64,000 nt of DNA from Ectopseudomonas guguanensis (GCF_900104265.1 NZ_FNJJ01000018.1:1-64000), one strand, 5' to 3'. Shown: positions 33,202-43,142, numbered from the stretch's first letter. Notes: a model not told the origin generated them from the sequence alone. Made by a program: numbers and translations.

Positions 33202-35997
33202 ATGGCAGTAAAACACCCCGCGTTCCGCAAGAAATTCCCGCTGCTGGTTACCGGCAGTTTTCTGGCCTTACAACCCGTGTTCAGCCTACAGTCCCTTGCC
33301 GCCGAGCAATATGATTGCCAGGCGTCGCCAACGGGCGGCTGGGCATGCGCGCCGAAATCGGCAGCCAGCGCCCTGCCCCCGCGCCCGGTGCACAGCCGTG
33401 ATGCGGTCAGCAGCAGCGGCTCGACCGGCACGGCCGCAGCCAAGCAGGACGCCACTGCGGTGCTGGTTACCGAGAGCAAGGGTCGCGCCCTCGCCTCGCG
33501 CAGCCCAGATTACAGTCACTTGGACTGGGTACCGCGCGATAAGTTGACTGCCGCACAGCTGGCCGAAGCCGGCCCCTACTGCGCTGGCGCCTACATTGAG
33601 CCACTGCGCCCGGGCATGGATGACACCACGCCGCTGGACGAGTCGCCGATGTACGTGTCGGCCAAGGCTTCGCGCTACGAGCAGGAAAAACAGATCGCCA
33701 CCCTCGCCGGTGACGTGGTTCTGCGCCAGTCCGGCATGCAGGTCGAGGCCGACGAAGCCAGCCTGCATCAGACGGAGAACCGCGGTGAGCTGGTCGGCAA
33801 CGTGCGCCTGCGCGACAAGGGTGTGCTGGTGGTCGGCGACCGCGCGGACCTGCAACTGGATAACGGCGAAGCCCGCATCGACAACGCCGAATACGTGATG
33901 CACCAGGCCCACGTGCGCGGCAGCGCGCTCTACGCCAAGCGCGAAGAGACCGCGATCATCCGCCTTAAAGACGGCACCTATACCCGCTGCGAGCCGGGCG
34001 ACAATGCCTGGCACCTGAAGGGCAACAACGTCACCCTGAACCCGGCGACCGGCTTCGGCACCGCGACCAACGTGACGCTGCGGGTCAAGGACATTCCGGT
34101 GTTCTACACCCCGTACATCTATTTCCCGATCGACGACCGTCGCCAGTCCGGCTTCCTGCCGCCGAGTCTCGGCACGTCGAGCAGCAATGGGTTCTCGCTG
34201 CAAACGCCCTACTACTTCAACCTGGCGCCGAACTACGACGCCACGCTGTATCCGACCTACATGGCCAAACGCGGCCTGCTGATGGAAGGCGAGTTCCGCT
34301 ACCTCACCGAAAGCAGCGAAGGTCAGGTCGGCGGCGCCTGGCTCAATGACCAGGAAGACGAGCGCAAGCTGCAGTCCGAGTACGAAGACCAGCGCTGGAT
34401 GTACAGCTGGCAGCACAAGCAGGGCCTGAACTCGCGCCTGCTGGCCGAGGTCGACTACACCGACATCAGCGACCCCTACTATTTCCAGGATCTGAATACC
34501 GATCTGGGCATCGAAACCACCAGCTACGTGAACCAGCGCGGTACGCTGACCTACCGCGGCGACAGTTATGTCGCGCGCCTGAACCTGCATGCATACGAGT
34601 TGGCCAACATCACCGATGTGACCCCGTACGACCGCCTGCCGCAGATCACCCTGGACGGCAAACTGCCCTTCAACCCGGGCGGTCTGGATTTCACCTACGG
34701 CACCGAATACGTACGCTTCGACCGCAATCTGCGCTCGGGCTTCTTCGTCGACAAGGACGGTGTAACCGGCCGTCCGCAAGACCTGTGGTACGACGAGCGC
34801 CTGACCGGCCTGAACCGTGCCGACGGCGAACGCCTGCACCTGGAACCGGGCGTCAGCCTGCCGCTGGACTGGAGCTGGGGCTTCATCAAACCCCAGGTCA
34901 AGTACCTGCAGACTCAGTACCAGATCAACCTGGATGGCAAGGGTAAATCCGAACTCGCGACCAACGATCCGAACAATCAGTGGTTCGGCGTCGACTACAA
35001 ACGCTCCCCGAATCGCGGCGTCGGTCTGTTCAGCCTCGACAGCGGCCTGTACTTCGACCGCAACACCCAGCTGTTCGGCAAGGACTTCCGTCAGACCCTG
35101 GAGCCACGTGCCTTCTACCTCTACGTACCGGAAGAAGACCAGGCCGACATCCCGGTCTTCGATACCGGCGAGCCGACCTTCAGCTACGCCTCGCTGTGGC
35201 GCGAGAACCGCTTCAGCGGCAAGGATCGTATCGGTGACGAGAACAAGCTGTCGCTGGGCGTGACCAGCCGCTGGATCGAGCCCAATGGTTTCGAACGCCA
35301 GCGCTTCAGCATCGGCCAGGCCTTCTACTTCGAAGACCGCAAGGTACAGATGCCGGGTATCGACTACCGCGGCCGCCAGGACGCGACCTCGGACGTATCG
35401 CCCTACGCACTGGAGTACCTGTATCGCTTCAACCGCGACTGGCGCTTCTCCTCCACCTTCAACTGGGATCCAGACCAGCACGCCACCCGCTCGGGCAGTG
35501 CGATGTTCCACTACCAGCCGGAAGACAATCCGAACAAGATCGTCAACCTGGGCTATCGCTATCGCAACGACACCGTGCGTTACGATCGCGACAGCGGCAC
35601 CTGGACCACCAACCCGGACTACGGCACACCGGGTAGCCCCAACTACATCAAGAACTACTACAAGATCGACCAGCATGACTTCTCCGTCATCTGGCCGCTG
35701 GCTCCGCAGTGGAGCCTGATCTCGCGCTGGCAGTACGACTATGGCCGCAACCGTACCCTCGAAGCCTTCGGTGGTTTCGAATACGACAGCTGCTGCTGGA
35801 AGCTGCGCCTGATCAACCGCTACTGGATCGACTACGACGAAGTCAGCCTCGACCCATCGCGCAACGACGAGCCGGATCGCGGCATCTTCCTGCAGATCGT
35901 CCTCAAGGGCCTCGGCGGCGTTGTTGGCAACAAGGTGGAAACTTTCCTCGACCAAGGCATTCAAGGTTACCGTGAACGTGAAGACCAAGCTTTCTGA
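33202..35997 (+). CDS. lptD: LPS-assembly outer-membrane protein LptD
   Basis: Outer-membrane beta-barrel that inserts lipopolysaccharide into the outer leaflet with LptE. A 931-residue precursor with a signal peptide ending near LQSLAAEQ, an extended Pseudomonas-type N-terminal region, the OstA/LptA jellyroll (VSAKASRYEQEKQIATLAGD onward) and a large C-terminal barrel. The adjacent cysteines C864-C865 (DSCCWKLRL) match the C-terminal pair used for essential disulfides; N-terminal candidates are C39 and C49. The start ATG has its signal sequence immediately after it; open frame continues upstream but lacks one. Confidence 0.96.
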   Translation: MAVKHPAFRKKFPLLVTGSFLALQPVFSLQSLAAEQYDCQASPTGGWACAPKSAASALPPRPVHSRDAVSSSGSTGTAAAKQDATAVLVTESKGRALASRSPDYSHLDWVPRDKLTAAQLAEAGPYCAGAYIEPLRPGMDDTTPLDESPMYVSAKASRYEQEKQIATLAGDVVLRQSGMQVEADEASLHQTENRGELVGNVRLRDKGVLVVGDRADLQLDNGEARIDNAEYVMHQAHVRGSALYAKREETAIIRLKDGTYTRCEPGDNAWHLKGNNVTLNPATGFGTATNVTLRVKDIPVFYTPYIYFPIDDRRQSGFLPPSLGTSSSNGFSLQTPYYFNLAPNYDATLYPTYMAKRGLLMEGEFRYLTESSEGQVGGAWLNDQEDERKLQSEYEDQRWMYSWQHKQGLNSRLLAEVDYTDISDPYYFQDLNTDLGIETTSYVNQRGTLTYRGDSYVARLNLHAYELANITDVTPYDRLPQITLDGKLPFNPGGLDFTYGTEYVRFDRNLRSGFFVDKDGVTGRPQDLWYDERLTGLNRADGERLHLEPGVSLPLDWSWGFIKPQVKYLQTQYQINLDGKGKSELATNDPNNQWFGVDYKRSPNRGVGLFSLDSGLYFDRNTQLFGKDFRQTLEPRAFYLYVPEEDQADIPVFDTGEPTFSYASLWRENRFSGKDRIGDENKLSLGVTSRWIEPNGFERQRFSIGQAFYFEDRKVQMPGIDYRGRQDATSDVSPYALEYLYRFNRDWRFSSTFNWDPDQHATRSGSAMFHYQPEDNPNKIVNLGYRYRNDTVRYDRDSGTWTTNPDYGTPGSPNYIKNYYKIDQHDFSVIWPLAPQWSLISRWQYDYGRNRTLEAFGGFEYDSCCWKLRLINRYWIDYDEVSLDPSRNDEPDRGIFLQIVLKGLGGVVGNKVETFLDQGIQGYREREDQAF

Positions 35998-37270
35998 TCG
36001 CCTGCGCCCCCTGCTGTTGGGCGCAGCGCTGCTGGCGGCAACGGCTCAGGCCCAGGTTCGCCCCCTCGACCGCGTCGTGGCCATCGTCGACAACGACGTG
36101 GTCATGCAGAGCCAGCTCGATGCGCGCCTGCGTGAAGTGCAGCAGACCATCGACAAGCGCGGCGGTGCCCTGCCGCCCGAGCACGTGCTCAGCCAGCAGG
36201 TGCTCGAACGCCTGATCATCGAGAACATCCAGCTGCAGATCGGCGAACGCTCCGGCATTCGCATTACCGATGAGGAGCTGAACCAGGCCATGGGCACCAT
36301 CGCCCAGCGCAATGGCATGAGCCTCGAGCAATTCCGCGATGCCCTGGCTCGTGACGGTCTGTCCTATGCCGATGCCCGTGACCAGGTGCGCCGCGAGATG
36401 GTCATCAGCCGCGTGCGCCAGCGCCGCGTGGCCGAACGCATCCAGGTGACCGACCAGGAAGTGCAGAACTTCCTCGCCTCCGATCTGGGCAAGATGCAGC
36501 TGTCGGAAGAATTCCGCCTGGCCAACATCCTGATTCCGGTATCCGAAGGTGCGTCCTCCAACGAAATCCAGGCCGCCGACCGACAAGCGCAGGAGCTGTA
36601 TCAGCAACTGCAGCAAGGCGCGGACTTCGCCCAGCTGGCTGTTGCCCGCTCGGCCAGCGAAAACGCCCTGGAAGGCGGCGAGATGGGCTGGCGCAAGGCC
36701 GGTCAACTGCCGCCGCCGTTCGACAGCATGATCAGCCAACTGAACTTGGGCGAGGTTACCGAGCCGGTGCGTACACCGGGCGGCTTCATCATCCTCAAGC
36801 TGATCGAGAAGCGTGGTGGCGATACTCAGGTGCGCGACGAGGTGCATGTTCGCCATATCCTGATCAAGCCCAGCGAAATCCGCAGCGAAGAAGAAACCCG
36901 TCGCCTGGTCGAGCGCCTGTACCAGCGCATCGTCGCCGGCGAGGATTTCGCCGAGCTGGCGAAGAACTTCTCGGAAGACCCGGGCTCTGCACTCAATGGC
37001 GGTGACCTCAATTGGATCGACCCCAATGCCCTGGTGCCCGAGTTCCGCGAGGTGATGAGCAACACCGCCAGCGGCGAACTGTCCAAGCCGTTCAAGAGCC
37101 CCTATGGCTGGCATGTGCTGCAGGTCTTGGGCCGCCGCGCCACGGACAACAGCGAGGAGTTTCGCAAGCAACAGGCCGCCAATCTGCTGCGCAACCGCAA
37201 GTACGATGAGGAACTGCAGGCCTGGCTGCGCCAGATCCGCGACGAAGCCTACGTCGAAACCAAGCTGTAA
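35978..37270 (+). CDS. surA: periplasmic chaperone and peptidyl-prolyl isomerase SurA
   Basis: Escorts outer-membrane proteins, LptD among them, to the BAM complex. It has 430 residues: signal peptide (KTKLSDRLRPLLLGAALL), N-terminal chaperone domain (PLDRVVAIVDNDVVMQSQLD), two parvulin domains (about 170-271 and 282-382) and a C-terminal helix. The start is a GTG located inside the end of lptD (20-base overlap); it gives a good signal peptide and matches the known family start, so the genes are coupled. Confidence 0.95.
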   Translation: MKTKLSDRLRPLLLGAALLAATAQAQVRPLDRVVAIVDNDVVMQSQLDARLREVQQTIDKRGGALPPEHVLSQQVLERLIIENIQLQIGERSGIRITDEELNQAMGTIAQRNGMSLEQFRDALARDGLSYADARDQVRREMVISRVRQRRVAERIQVTDQEVQNFLASDLGKMQLSEEFRLANILIPVSEGASSNEIQAADRQAQELYQQLQQGADFAQLAVARSASENALEGGEMGWRKAGQLPPPFDSMISQLNLGEVTEPVRTPGGFIILKLIEKRGGDTQVRDEVHVRHILIKPSEIRSEEETRRLVERLYQRIVAGEDFAELAKNFSEDPGSALNGGDLNWIDPNALVPEFREVMSNTASGELSKPFKSPYGWHVLQVLGRRATDNSEEFRKQQAANLLRNRKYDEELQAWLRQIRDEAYVETKL

Positions 37271-37286
37271 CAGCCGTTTCGAACCG

Positions 37287-37313
37287 AAAGCCCGGCCTAG
37301 CGCCGGGCTTTTT
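37287..37313 (+). terminator. terminator between surA and pdxA
   Basis: Stem AAAGCCCGGC / GCCGGGCTTT with a short loop, followed by a T-run. It lies in the 96-base gap, so pdxA probably has its own promoter or reads through. Confidence 0.85.
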
Positions 37314-37366
37314 CGTTCCTGGCCCGGCAGCGTAAACTGGCGCCCCATGCCATCCCGAGAGCGACC

Positions 37367-38362
37367 ATGACTGCCCAGCAATGCTTTGCCCTTACCCCAG
37401 GCGAGCCCGCCGGCATCGGCCCCGATCTCTGCCTGCTGTTGGCTCAACAGGCGCAACCTGCTCCGCTGGTCGCCATCGCCAGCCGGGCGTTGCTCGCTGA
37501 ACGTGCAAGGCAACTGAGGCTGGATATCGAACTCCTGGAGGTCGGCCCAAAGCAGTGGCCAGACCGTCCTGCCCCCGCAGGCGCGCTGTATGTCTGGGAT
37601 ACCCCGCTGTCAGCCCCGGCGCATGCCGGCCGCCTCGAACCGGCCAACGCCGGCTACGTGCTGGAAACCCTCACCCGCGCCGGACAAGGCTGCCTGGAGG
37701 GCACCTTCGCCGCGATGATCACTGCACCGGTGCACAAAGGCGTGATCAACGAGGCGGGCATCGCCTTCTCCGGGCACACCGAGTTTCTCGCCGAGCTGAC
37801 CGCGACCGAACAGGTGGTGATGATGCTGGCCACTCACGGCCTGCGCGTGGCGCTGGTCACCACGCACCTGCCGCTGAAAGATGTGGCGGCTGCCATCACC
37901 GCCGAGCGCCTGGCGCGTGTCACCCGCATCCTGCATGCCGATCTGCAAAGCAAATTCGGTATCGCCCAGCCGCGCATCCTGGTCTGCGGGCTCAATCCGC
38001 ATGCAGGCGAAGGCGGCCATCTGGGCCGCGAGGAAATCGAGATCATCGAGCCGACGCTGGAACGTCTGCGCAGCGAGGGCATGAACCTGATCGGCCCCTT
38101 GCCCGCCGACACCCTGTTCACTCCCAAGTATCTCGAACATGCCGATGCGGTGCTGGCCATGTACCACGACCAGGGCCTACCCGTGCTCAAGTTCAAGGGC
38201 TTCGGCGCGGCGCTGAACGTGACCCTGGGCCTGCCGATCATCCGCACCTCGGTCGATCACGGCACCGCTCTCGATCTCGCTGGCACCGGCAAGGTCGATA
38301 CCGGCAGCCTGCAGGTGGCGCTGGAAACCGCCTATCAGATGGCTGGCAGCCGCCAGCGATGA
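37367..38362 (+). CDS. pdxA: 4-hydroxythreonine-4-phosphate dehydrogenase
   Basis: NAD-dependent oxidation in pyridoxal phosphate synthesis. It has 331 residues with the family segments LTPGEPAGIGPDL, the metal-binding His in GHTEFLAEL, TTHLPL and GLNPHAGEGG, and a C-terminal FKGFGAALNVTLGLPIIRTSVDHGTALDLAG region (quoted here only by its key features: His, Gly and Thr of the SVDHGTA motif). Confidence 0.96.
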   Translation: MTAQQCFALTPGEPAGIGPDLCLLLAQQAQPAPLVAIASRALLAERARQLRLDIELLEVGPKQWPDRPAPAGALYVWDTPLSAPAHAGRLEPANAGYVLETLTRAGQGCLEGTFAAMITAPVHKGVINEAGIAFSGHTEFLAELTATEQVVMMLATHGLRVALVTTHLPLKDVAAAITAERLARVTRILHADLQSKFGIAQPRILVCGLNPHAGEGGHLGREEIEIIEPTLERLRSEGMNLIGPLPADTLFTPKYLEHADAVLAMYHDQGLPVLKFKGFGAALNVTLGLPIIRTSVDHGTALDLAGTGKVDTGSLQVALETAYQMAGSRQR

Positions 38363-38475
38363 ACCACTGAGACCGTGGTACGCGCCGGAGGCTCCATTCG
38401 CTGGTAGACTGTGCGACTTTCTTTTTTGCATCCAGCCTCGAGCACTGCACCTCGAGGCGCTGCGCGGAGCCGCAC

Positions 38476-39285
38476 ATGTCCGAATACCAACACCGCGCGC
38501 GCAAGCGCTTCGGCCAGAACTTCCTGCATGACGCCGGAGTGATCGACCGCATCCTGCGCGCCATTCGCGCCAAGGAAGACGAGCGCCTGCTGGAAATCGG
38601 TCCCGGCCAGGGCGCCATCACCGAGGGTTTGCTCGGCAGCGGTGCGCAGCTCGACGTGATCGAACTCGACCTCGACCTGATCCCCATCCTGCAAGGCAAG
38701 TTCGGCGACAATCCGCGCTTTCGCCTGAATCAGGGCGACGCACTGAAGTTCGACTTCGCCCGCCTCGAAGCGCCGCCACGCAGCCTGCGCGTCGTCGGCA
38801 ACCTGCCCTACAACATCTCCACGCCGCTGATTTTCCACCTGCTGGACAACGCCCCGCTGATTCGCGACATGCACTTCATGCTGCAGAAGGAAGTGGTCGA
38901 GCGCATGGCCGCCGGCCCGGGCGGTGGCGACTGGGGTCGCCTGTCGATCATGGTGCAGTACCACTGCCGCGTGGAGCATCTGTTCAACGTCGGCCCCGGC
39001 GCTTTCAACCCGCCACCCAAGGTGGACTCGGCCATCGTGCGCCTGGTGCCGCATGAAACCCTGCCACATCCGGCCAAGGACCACCGCCTGCTCGAACGCG
39101 TGGTGCGCGAAGCCTTCAACCAGCGCCGCAAGACCCTGCGCAATACGCTCAAGCAGCTGCTACCCGCCGAGGCCATCGAAGCGGCCGGGGTCGACGGCAG
39201 CCTGCGACCGGAACAGCTGGACCTGGCTGCCTTCGTTCGTCTGGCCGATCAGCTCGCCCTGCAGCCCTCGTCCGCACAGGACTAA
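38476..39285 (+). CDS. rsmA: 16S rRNA dimethyladenosine transferase
   Basis: Dimethylates two adjacent adenosines near the 3' end of 16S rRNA (KsgA). A 269-residue Rossmann methyltransferase: RKRFGQNFLHD at the N-terminus, SAM motif LEIGPGQGAIT, catalytic NLPYNIS, and a C-terminal RRKTLRNTLK segment. Loss is known to give kasugamycin resistance. It precedes apaG by 29 bases. Confidence 0.97.
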   Translation: MSEYQHRARKRFGQNFLHDAGVIDRILRAIRAKEDERLLEIGPGQGAITEGLLGSGAQLDVIELDLDLIPILQGKFGDNPRFRLNQGDALKFDFARLEAPPRSLRVVGNLPYNISTPLIFHLLDNAPLIRDMHFMLQKEVVERMAAGPGGGDWGRLSIMVQYHCRVEHLFNVGPGAFNPPPKVDSAIVRLVPHETLPHPAKDHRLLERVVREAFNQRRKTLRNTLKQLLPAEAIEAAGVDGSLRPEQLDLAAFVRLADQLALQPSSAQD

Positions 39286-39314
39286 ACTGCCAATACGTTA
39301 AACGGATTTCCTGC

Positions 39315-39695
39315 ATGTCCGACCCTCGCTATCAGATCGACGTCAGCGTCACCACCCGCTATCTGGCTGCACAGTCGCAGCCGGAGCAGAACCGCTATGC
39401 GTTCTCCTACACCGTGACCATCGTCAACAATGGCGAGTTGCCAGCCCAGCTGCTGTCGCGTCACTGGATCATCACCGACGGCGACGGCCGTGTGCAGGAA
39501 GTTCGCGGCGCGGGGGTGATCGGCCAGCAACCGCATATCGAGCCGGGCGCCAGCCATACCTACAGCAGCGGTACGGTCATGGCCACTCAGGTCGGCACCA
39601 TGCAGGGCAGCTACCAGATGCTCGCCGAGGACGGCAAACGCTTCGACGCGATCATCGCCCCCTTCCGCCTCGCAGTACCGGGAGCCCTTCACTGA
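39315..39695 (+). CDS. apaG: Co2+/Mg2+ efflux protein ApaG
   Basis: A 126-residue single-domain beta-sandwich protein (DUF525) with the conserved YAFSYTVTIVNNG and PGASHTYSSGT segments. Its exact role is still debated. Its last base of the stop is the first base of the apaH ATG, so the pair is coupled. Confidence 0.95.
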   Translation: MSDPRYQIDVSVTTRYLAAQSQPEQNRYAFSYTVTIVNNGELPAQLLSRHWIITDGDGRVQEVRGAGVIGQQPHIEPGASHTYSSGTVMATQVGTMQGSYQMLAEDGKRFDAIIAPFRLAVPGALH

Positions 39696-40519
39696 TGGCC
39701 GTCTATGCCGTCGGCGACCTGCAGGGCTGCCTGGATCCGCTCAAATGCCTGCTCGAGCAGGTGGCATTCGACCCCGCACGGGACCAGCTGTGGCTGGTGG
39801 GCGATCTGGTCAACCGCGGCCCGCAGTCGCTGGAAACCCTGCGCTTTCTCTATTCCATCCGCCACGCCCTGATCTGCGTGCTGGGCAACCATGACCTGCA
39901 CCTGCTGGCGGTCGCGCACAACATCGAGCGCCTGAAGAAGGGCGACACCCTGAGCGAAATTCTCGACGCACCGGACCGCGCCGATCTGCTCGACTGGCTG
40001 CGCATGCAGAAGCTGGTGCACCACGATGCCGAGCGCAAGGTGACCCTGGTGCATGCCGGCATCCCGCCGCAATGGAGCCTGGCCAAGGCGCTCAAGCGCG
40101 CCGCCGAAGTCGAGGAAGTGCTGCGCGACGATGCCCGCCTGCCACTGTTTCTCGATGGCATGTACGGTAACGAGCCGGCCAAGTGGAGCAAGGACCTGCA
40201 CGGCGTGACCCGCCTGCGGGTCATCACCAACTATTTCACCCGCATGCGCTTCTGCACCGCCGATGGCACGCTGGATCTGAAGAGCAAGGAAGGCGTTGGC
40301 AGCGCGCCGCCCGGCTTCGCCCCCTGGTTCAGCCACCCGCAGCGCAAGATGCGCGGCGAGAAGATCATCTTCGGCCACTGGGCGGCGCTGGAAGGCAACT
40401 GCAGCGAGCCAGGCCTACATGCCCTGGATACCGGCTGCGTCTGGGGCGGTGCGATGACCCTGCTGGACGTCGACAGCGGCGAACTTCATCGCTGCACCTG
40501 CCCCAAAGAGCGCCCTTAG
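39695..40519 (+). CDS. apaH: symmetrical diadenosine tetraphosphatase
   Basis: Hydrolyses Ap4A and removes Np4A RNA caps. A 274-residue metallophosphatase with YAVGDLQGCLDPL (GDxxG), GDLVNRGPQSL (GDxVDRG variant with Asn), GNHDLHLL and GHWAALEG motifs. Overlaps apaG by one base and is followed by glpE. Confidence 0.96.
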   Translation: MAVYAVGDLQGCLDPLKCLLEQVAFDPARDQLWLVGDLVNRGPQSLETLRFLYSIRHALICVLGNHDLHLLAVAHNIERLKKGDTLSEILDAPDRADLLDWLRMQKLVHHDAERKVTLVHAGIPPQWSLAKALKRAAEVEEVLRDDARLPLFLDGMYGNEPAKWSKDLHGVTRLRVITNYFTRMRFCTADGTLDLKSKEGVGSAPPGFAPWFSHPQRKMRGEKIIFGHWAALEGNCSEPGLHALDTGCVWGGAMTLLDVDSGELHRCTCPKERP

Positions 40520-40540
40520 AATCACTTGAAGGTCCCGAAC

Positions 40541-40870
40541 ATGAGCGAATTCAAGCGTATTTCCCCGCAACAGGCCCAGGAGCTGCGCAGCAACGGCGCG
40601 GTGGTGGTCGACATCCGCGACCCGCAGAGCTTCGCCAACGGTCATATCAGCGGCTCACGACACCTGGACAATCACTCCCTGCACGATTTCATCACCCACG
40701 CCGACCTCGACGCGCCGCTGATCGTATCCTGCTACCACGGCAACTCCAGCCAGGGCGCCGCCGCCTATCTGGCGGGCCAGGGTTTCTCCGAGGTGTACAG
40801 CCTCGACGGCGGTTTCGAACTGTGGCGCGCCACCTACCCAGGCGAGACGGCGCAAAGTTCCGAAGAATAA
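40541..40870 (+). CDS. glpE: thiosulfate sulfurtransferase GlpE
   Basis: Single-domain rhodanese transferring sulfane sulfur to cyanide or thioredoxin. It has 109 residues with the active-site loop CYHGNSSQGA starting at the catalytic Cys64, typical of GlpE. The start at MSEFKRISP follows an AAGG-type ribosome site. Confidence 0.94.
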   Translation: MSEFKRISPQQAQELRSNGAVVVDIRDPQSFANGHISGSRHLDNHSLHDFITHADLDAPLIVSCYHGNSSQGAAAYLAGQGFSEVYSLDGGFELWRATYPGETAQSSEE

Positions 40871-40880
40871 ATTTCTTCAC

Positions 40881-40911
40881 GCGGCAGGCCGCGCCCGCTC
40901 TGGCCTGCCGC
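40881..40911 (+). terminator. inverted repeat after glpE
   Basis: Ten-bp arms GCGGCAGGCC / GGCCTGCCGC with an 11-base loop just after the glpE stop. There is no U-tract, so it may be a rho-independent terminator of weak type or an mRNA-stabilising hairpin. The rest of the roughly 240 bases up to prkA holds no gene; it should contain the prkA promoter, which I could not assign to a sigma factor. Confidence 0.5.
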
Positions 40912-41154
40912 CACTTCCCGACGCACGGTAACATCCAGTTATCGTTGTCTCGCCCTTGACGCACAGCAGAACGAACTATTCTGTTACTCAGGCCATCCCA
41001 CTGAAGGTAGAGCCGGCCAACCGGCATCGGGCCATCGGTAACGACTTTTAGGTTTTGGGGGATAGTTCCCGGCTTCTGCGGAGCCGGCGCCACCCAGCAC
41101 CTGCATGCACGACCGATCCCCGAGCCAGCTTTCAGCATCGAGCGAGGTGAAGTC

Positions 41155-43077
41155 ATGAGCATTTTCAGTCACTTCCAACAACGTTTCGAGGCGACCCGCC
41201 AGGAGGAGTACTCGCTGCAGGAGTACCTCGAACTGTGCAAGCAGGATCGCAGCGCCTACGCCACTGCGGCCGAGCGCCTGCTGATGGCCATTGGCGAGCC
41301 GGAACTGCTGGACACCTCCAGCGACCCCCGCCTGTCACGCATCTTCTCCAACAAGGTGATCCGCCGTTATCCGGCATTCGCCGACTTCCATGGCATGGAA
41401 GAGTGCATCGACCAGATCGTCTCCTACTTCCGCCACGCCGCTCAGGGTCTGGAGGAGAAGAAGCAGATCCTCTACCTGCTGGGTCCGGTGGGTGGCGGTA
41501 AATCCTCGCTGGCCGAAAAGCTCAAGCAGCTGATGGAGAAGGTGCCCTTCTACGCCATCAAGGGCTCGCCGGTGTTCGAATCGCCGCTGGGGCTGTTCAA
41601 CGCCACCGAAGATGGCGCCATCCTCGAAGAGGATTACGGCATCCCACGGCGCTACCTCAACTCGATCATGTCGCCCTGGGCCACCAAGCGCTTGCAGGAG
41701 TTCGGCGGCGACATCAGCCAGTTCCGCGTGGTCAAGCTGTATCCGTCGATCCTTAACCAGATCGCCGTAGCCAAGACCGAGCCGGGCGACGAGAACAACC
41801 AGGACATCTCCGCCCTGGTCGGCAAGGTGGATATCCGCAAACTGGAGGAATTCCCGCAGAACGACGCCGACGCCTACAGCTACTCGGGCGCGCTGTGCCG
41901 GGCCAACCAGGGTCTGATGGAATTCGTCGAGATGTTCAAGGCGCCGATCAAGGTGCTGCACCCGTTGCTGACCGCAACCCAGGAAGGCAACTACAACAGC
42001 ACCGAGGGCCTTGGCGCGATTCCCTACAGCGGCATCCTGCTGGCCCACTCCAACGAATCGGAATGGCACAGCTTCCGCAACAACAAGAACAACGAAGCCT
42101 TCATCGACCGTATCTATATCGTCAAGGTGCCCTACTGCCTGCGCGTCACCGACGAAATCCGCATTTACGACAAGCTGTTGATCAACAGCTCGCTGGCCAA
42201 GGCGCACTGCGCGCCGGATACCCTGAAGATGCTCGCCCAGTTCAGCGTGCTGAGCCGCCTCAAGGAGCCGGAAAACTCCAACATCTACTCGAAGATGCGC
42301 GTCTACGACGGCGAGAACCTCAAGGATACCGACCCGAAAGCCAAGTCGATCCAGGAGTACCGCGACAGCGCCGGCGTCGACGAAGGGATGAACGGCCTGT
42401 CGACCCGTTTCGCCTTCAAGATCCTCTCCAAGGTGTTCAACTTCGACCCGCACGAGGTGGCCGCCAACCCGGTGCACCTGCTCTACGTGCTGGAGCAGCA
42501 GATCGAGCAGGAACAGTTCCCCGCCGAGGTGCGCGAGCGCTACCTGCGCTACATCAAGGAATACCTGGCGCCGCGCTACATCGAGTTCATCGGCAAGGAA
42601 ATCCAGACCGCCTACCTGGAGTCCTACAGCGAGTACGGGCAGAACATCTTCGACCGCTACGTGTTGTACGCCGACTTCTGGATTCAGGATCAGGAATACC
42701 GCGATCCGGAAACCGGTGAAATCCTCAACCGCATGGCCCTCAACGAGGAGCTGGAGAAAATCGAGAAGCCGGCCGGCATCAGCAACCCGAAGGACTTCCG
42801 CAACGAGATCGTCAACTTCGTGCTGCGCGCCCGCGCCAACAACAACGGCAAGAACCCCACCTGGCTCAGCTACGAGAAGCTGCGCGTGGTGATCGAGAAG
42901 AAGATGTTCTCCAACACCGAGGATCTGCTCCCGGTCATCAGCTTCAACGCCAAGGGCAGCAAGGAGGATCAGCAGAAGCACAACGACTTCGTCAAACGCA
43001 TGGTCGAGCGCGGCTACACCGAGAAGCAGGTGCGCCTGCTTTCCGAGTGGTACCTGCGGGTACGTAAATCGCAATAA
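41155..43077 (+). CDS. prkA: PrkA AAA serine protein kinase
   Basis: A 640-residue AAA-type protein (PrkA/YeaG). The AAA module carries the Walker A LLGPVGGGKSSL (G110-S117), and the C-terminal third is the PrkA kinase-like domain. In enterobacteria YeaG acts with YeaH and YcgB under nitrogen starvation and stationary phase. The three genes are contiguous here. A GAGGTGA ribosome site precedes the ATG. Confidence 0.95.
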   Translation: MSIFSHFQQRFEATRQEEYSLQEYLELCKQDRSAYATAAERLLMAIGEPELLDTSSDPRLSRIFSNKVIRRYPAFADFHGMEECIDQIVSYFRHAAQGLEEKKQILYLLGPVGGGKSSLAEKLKQLMEKVPFYAIKGSPVFESPLGLFNATEDGAILEEDYGIPRRYLNSIMSPWATKRLQEFGGDISQFRVVKLYPSILNQIAVAKTEPGDENNQDISALVGKVDIRKLEEFPQNDADAYSYSGALCRANQGLMEFVEMFKAPIKVLHPLLTATQEGNYNSTEGLGAIPYSGILLAHSNESEWHSFRNNKNNEAFIDRIYIVKVPYCLRVTDEIRIYDKLLINSSLAKAHCAPDTLKMLAQFSVLSRLKEPENSNIYSKMRVYDGENLKDTDPKAKSIQEYRDSAGVDEGMNGLSTRFAFKILSKVFNFDPHEVAANPVHLLYVLEQQIEQEQFPAEVRERYLRYIKEYLAPRYIEFIGKEIQTAYLESYSEYGQNIFDRYVLYADFWIQDQEYRDPETGEILNRMALNEELEKIEKPAGISNPKDFRNEIVNFVLRARANNNGKNPTWLSYEKLRVVIEKKMFSNTEDLLPVISFNAKGSKEDQQKHNDFVKRMVERGYTEKQVRLLSEWYLRVRKSQ

Positions 43078-43084
43078 GCGGCCT

Positions 43085-43142
43085 CAGGCCACAGGCTGCA
43101 GGCTCCAGGCGAAAGCGCTTGCAGCCTGCAGCCTGTGGCCTG
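43085..43142. repeat. long inverted repeat between prkA and yeaH
   Basis: Arms of 20 bases, CAGGCCACAGGCTGCAGGCT and its complement, around an 18-base loop. It fills the intercistronic gap and would form a strong hairpin in the mRNA, ending a few bases before the yeaH ribosome site (GGAGGG). Confidence 0.85.

Noticed and set aside
33286..35988. A 900-codon open frame antisense to lptD
   Set aside because: It is the mirror of a high-GC coding strand; its translation is Val/Ala/Gln/Asp-rich without domains, while lptD has clear family motifs.
40912..41154. Search for RpoN or AlgU promoter of prkA
   Set aside because: No match to the -24/-12 or GAACTT/TCTGA consensus good enough to report.
41335..43074. 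A 579-codon frame antisense to prkA
   Set aside because: Val/Leu/Gln/His-rich mirror translation; prkA is strongly supported.
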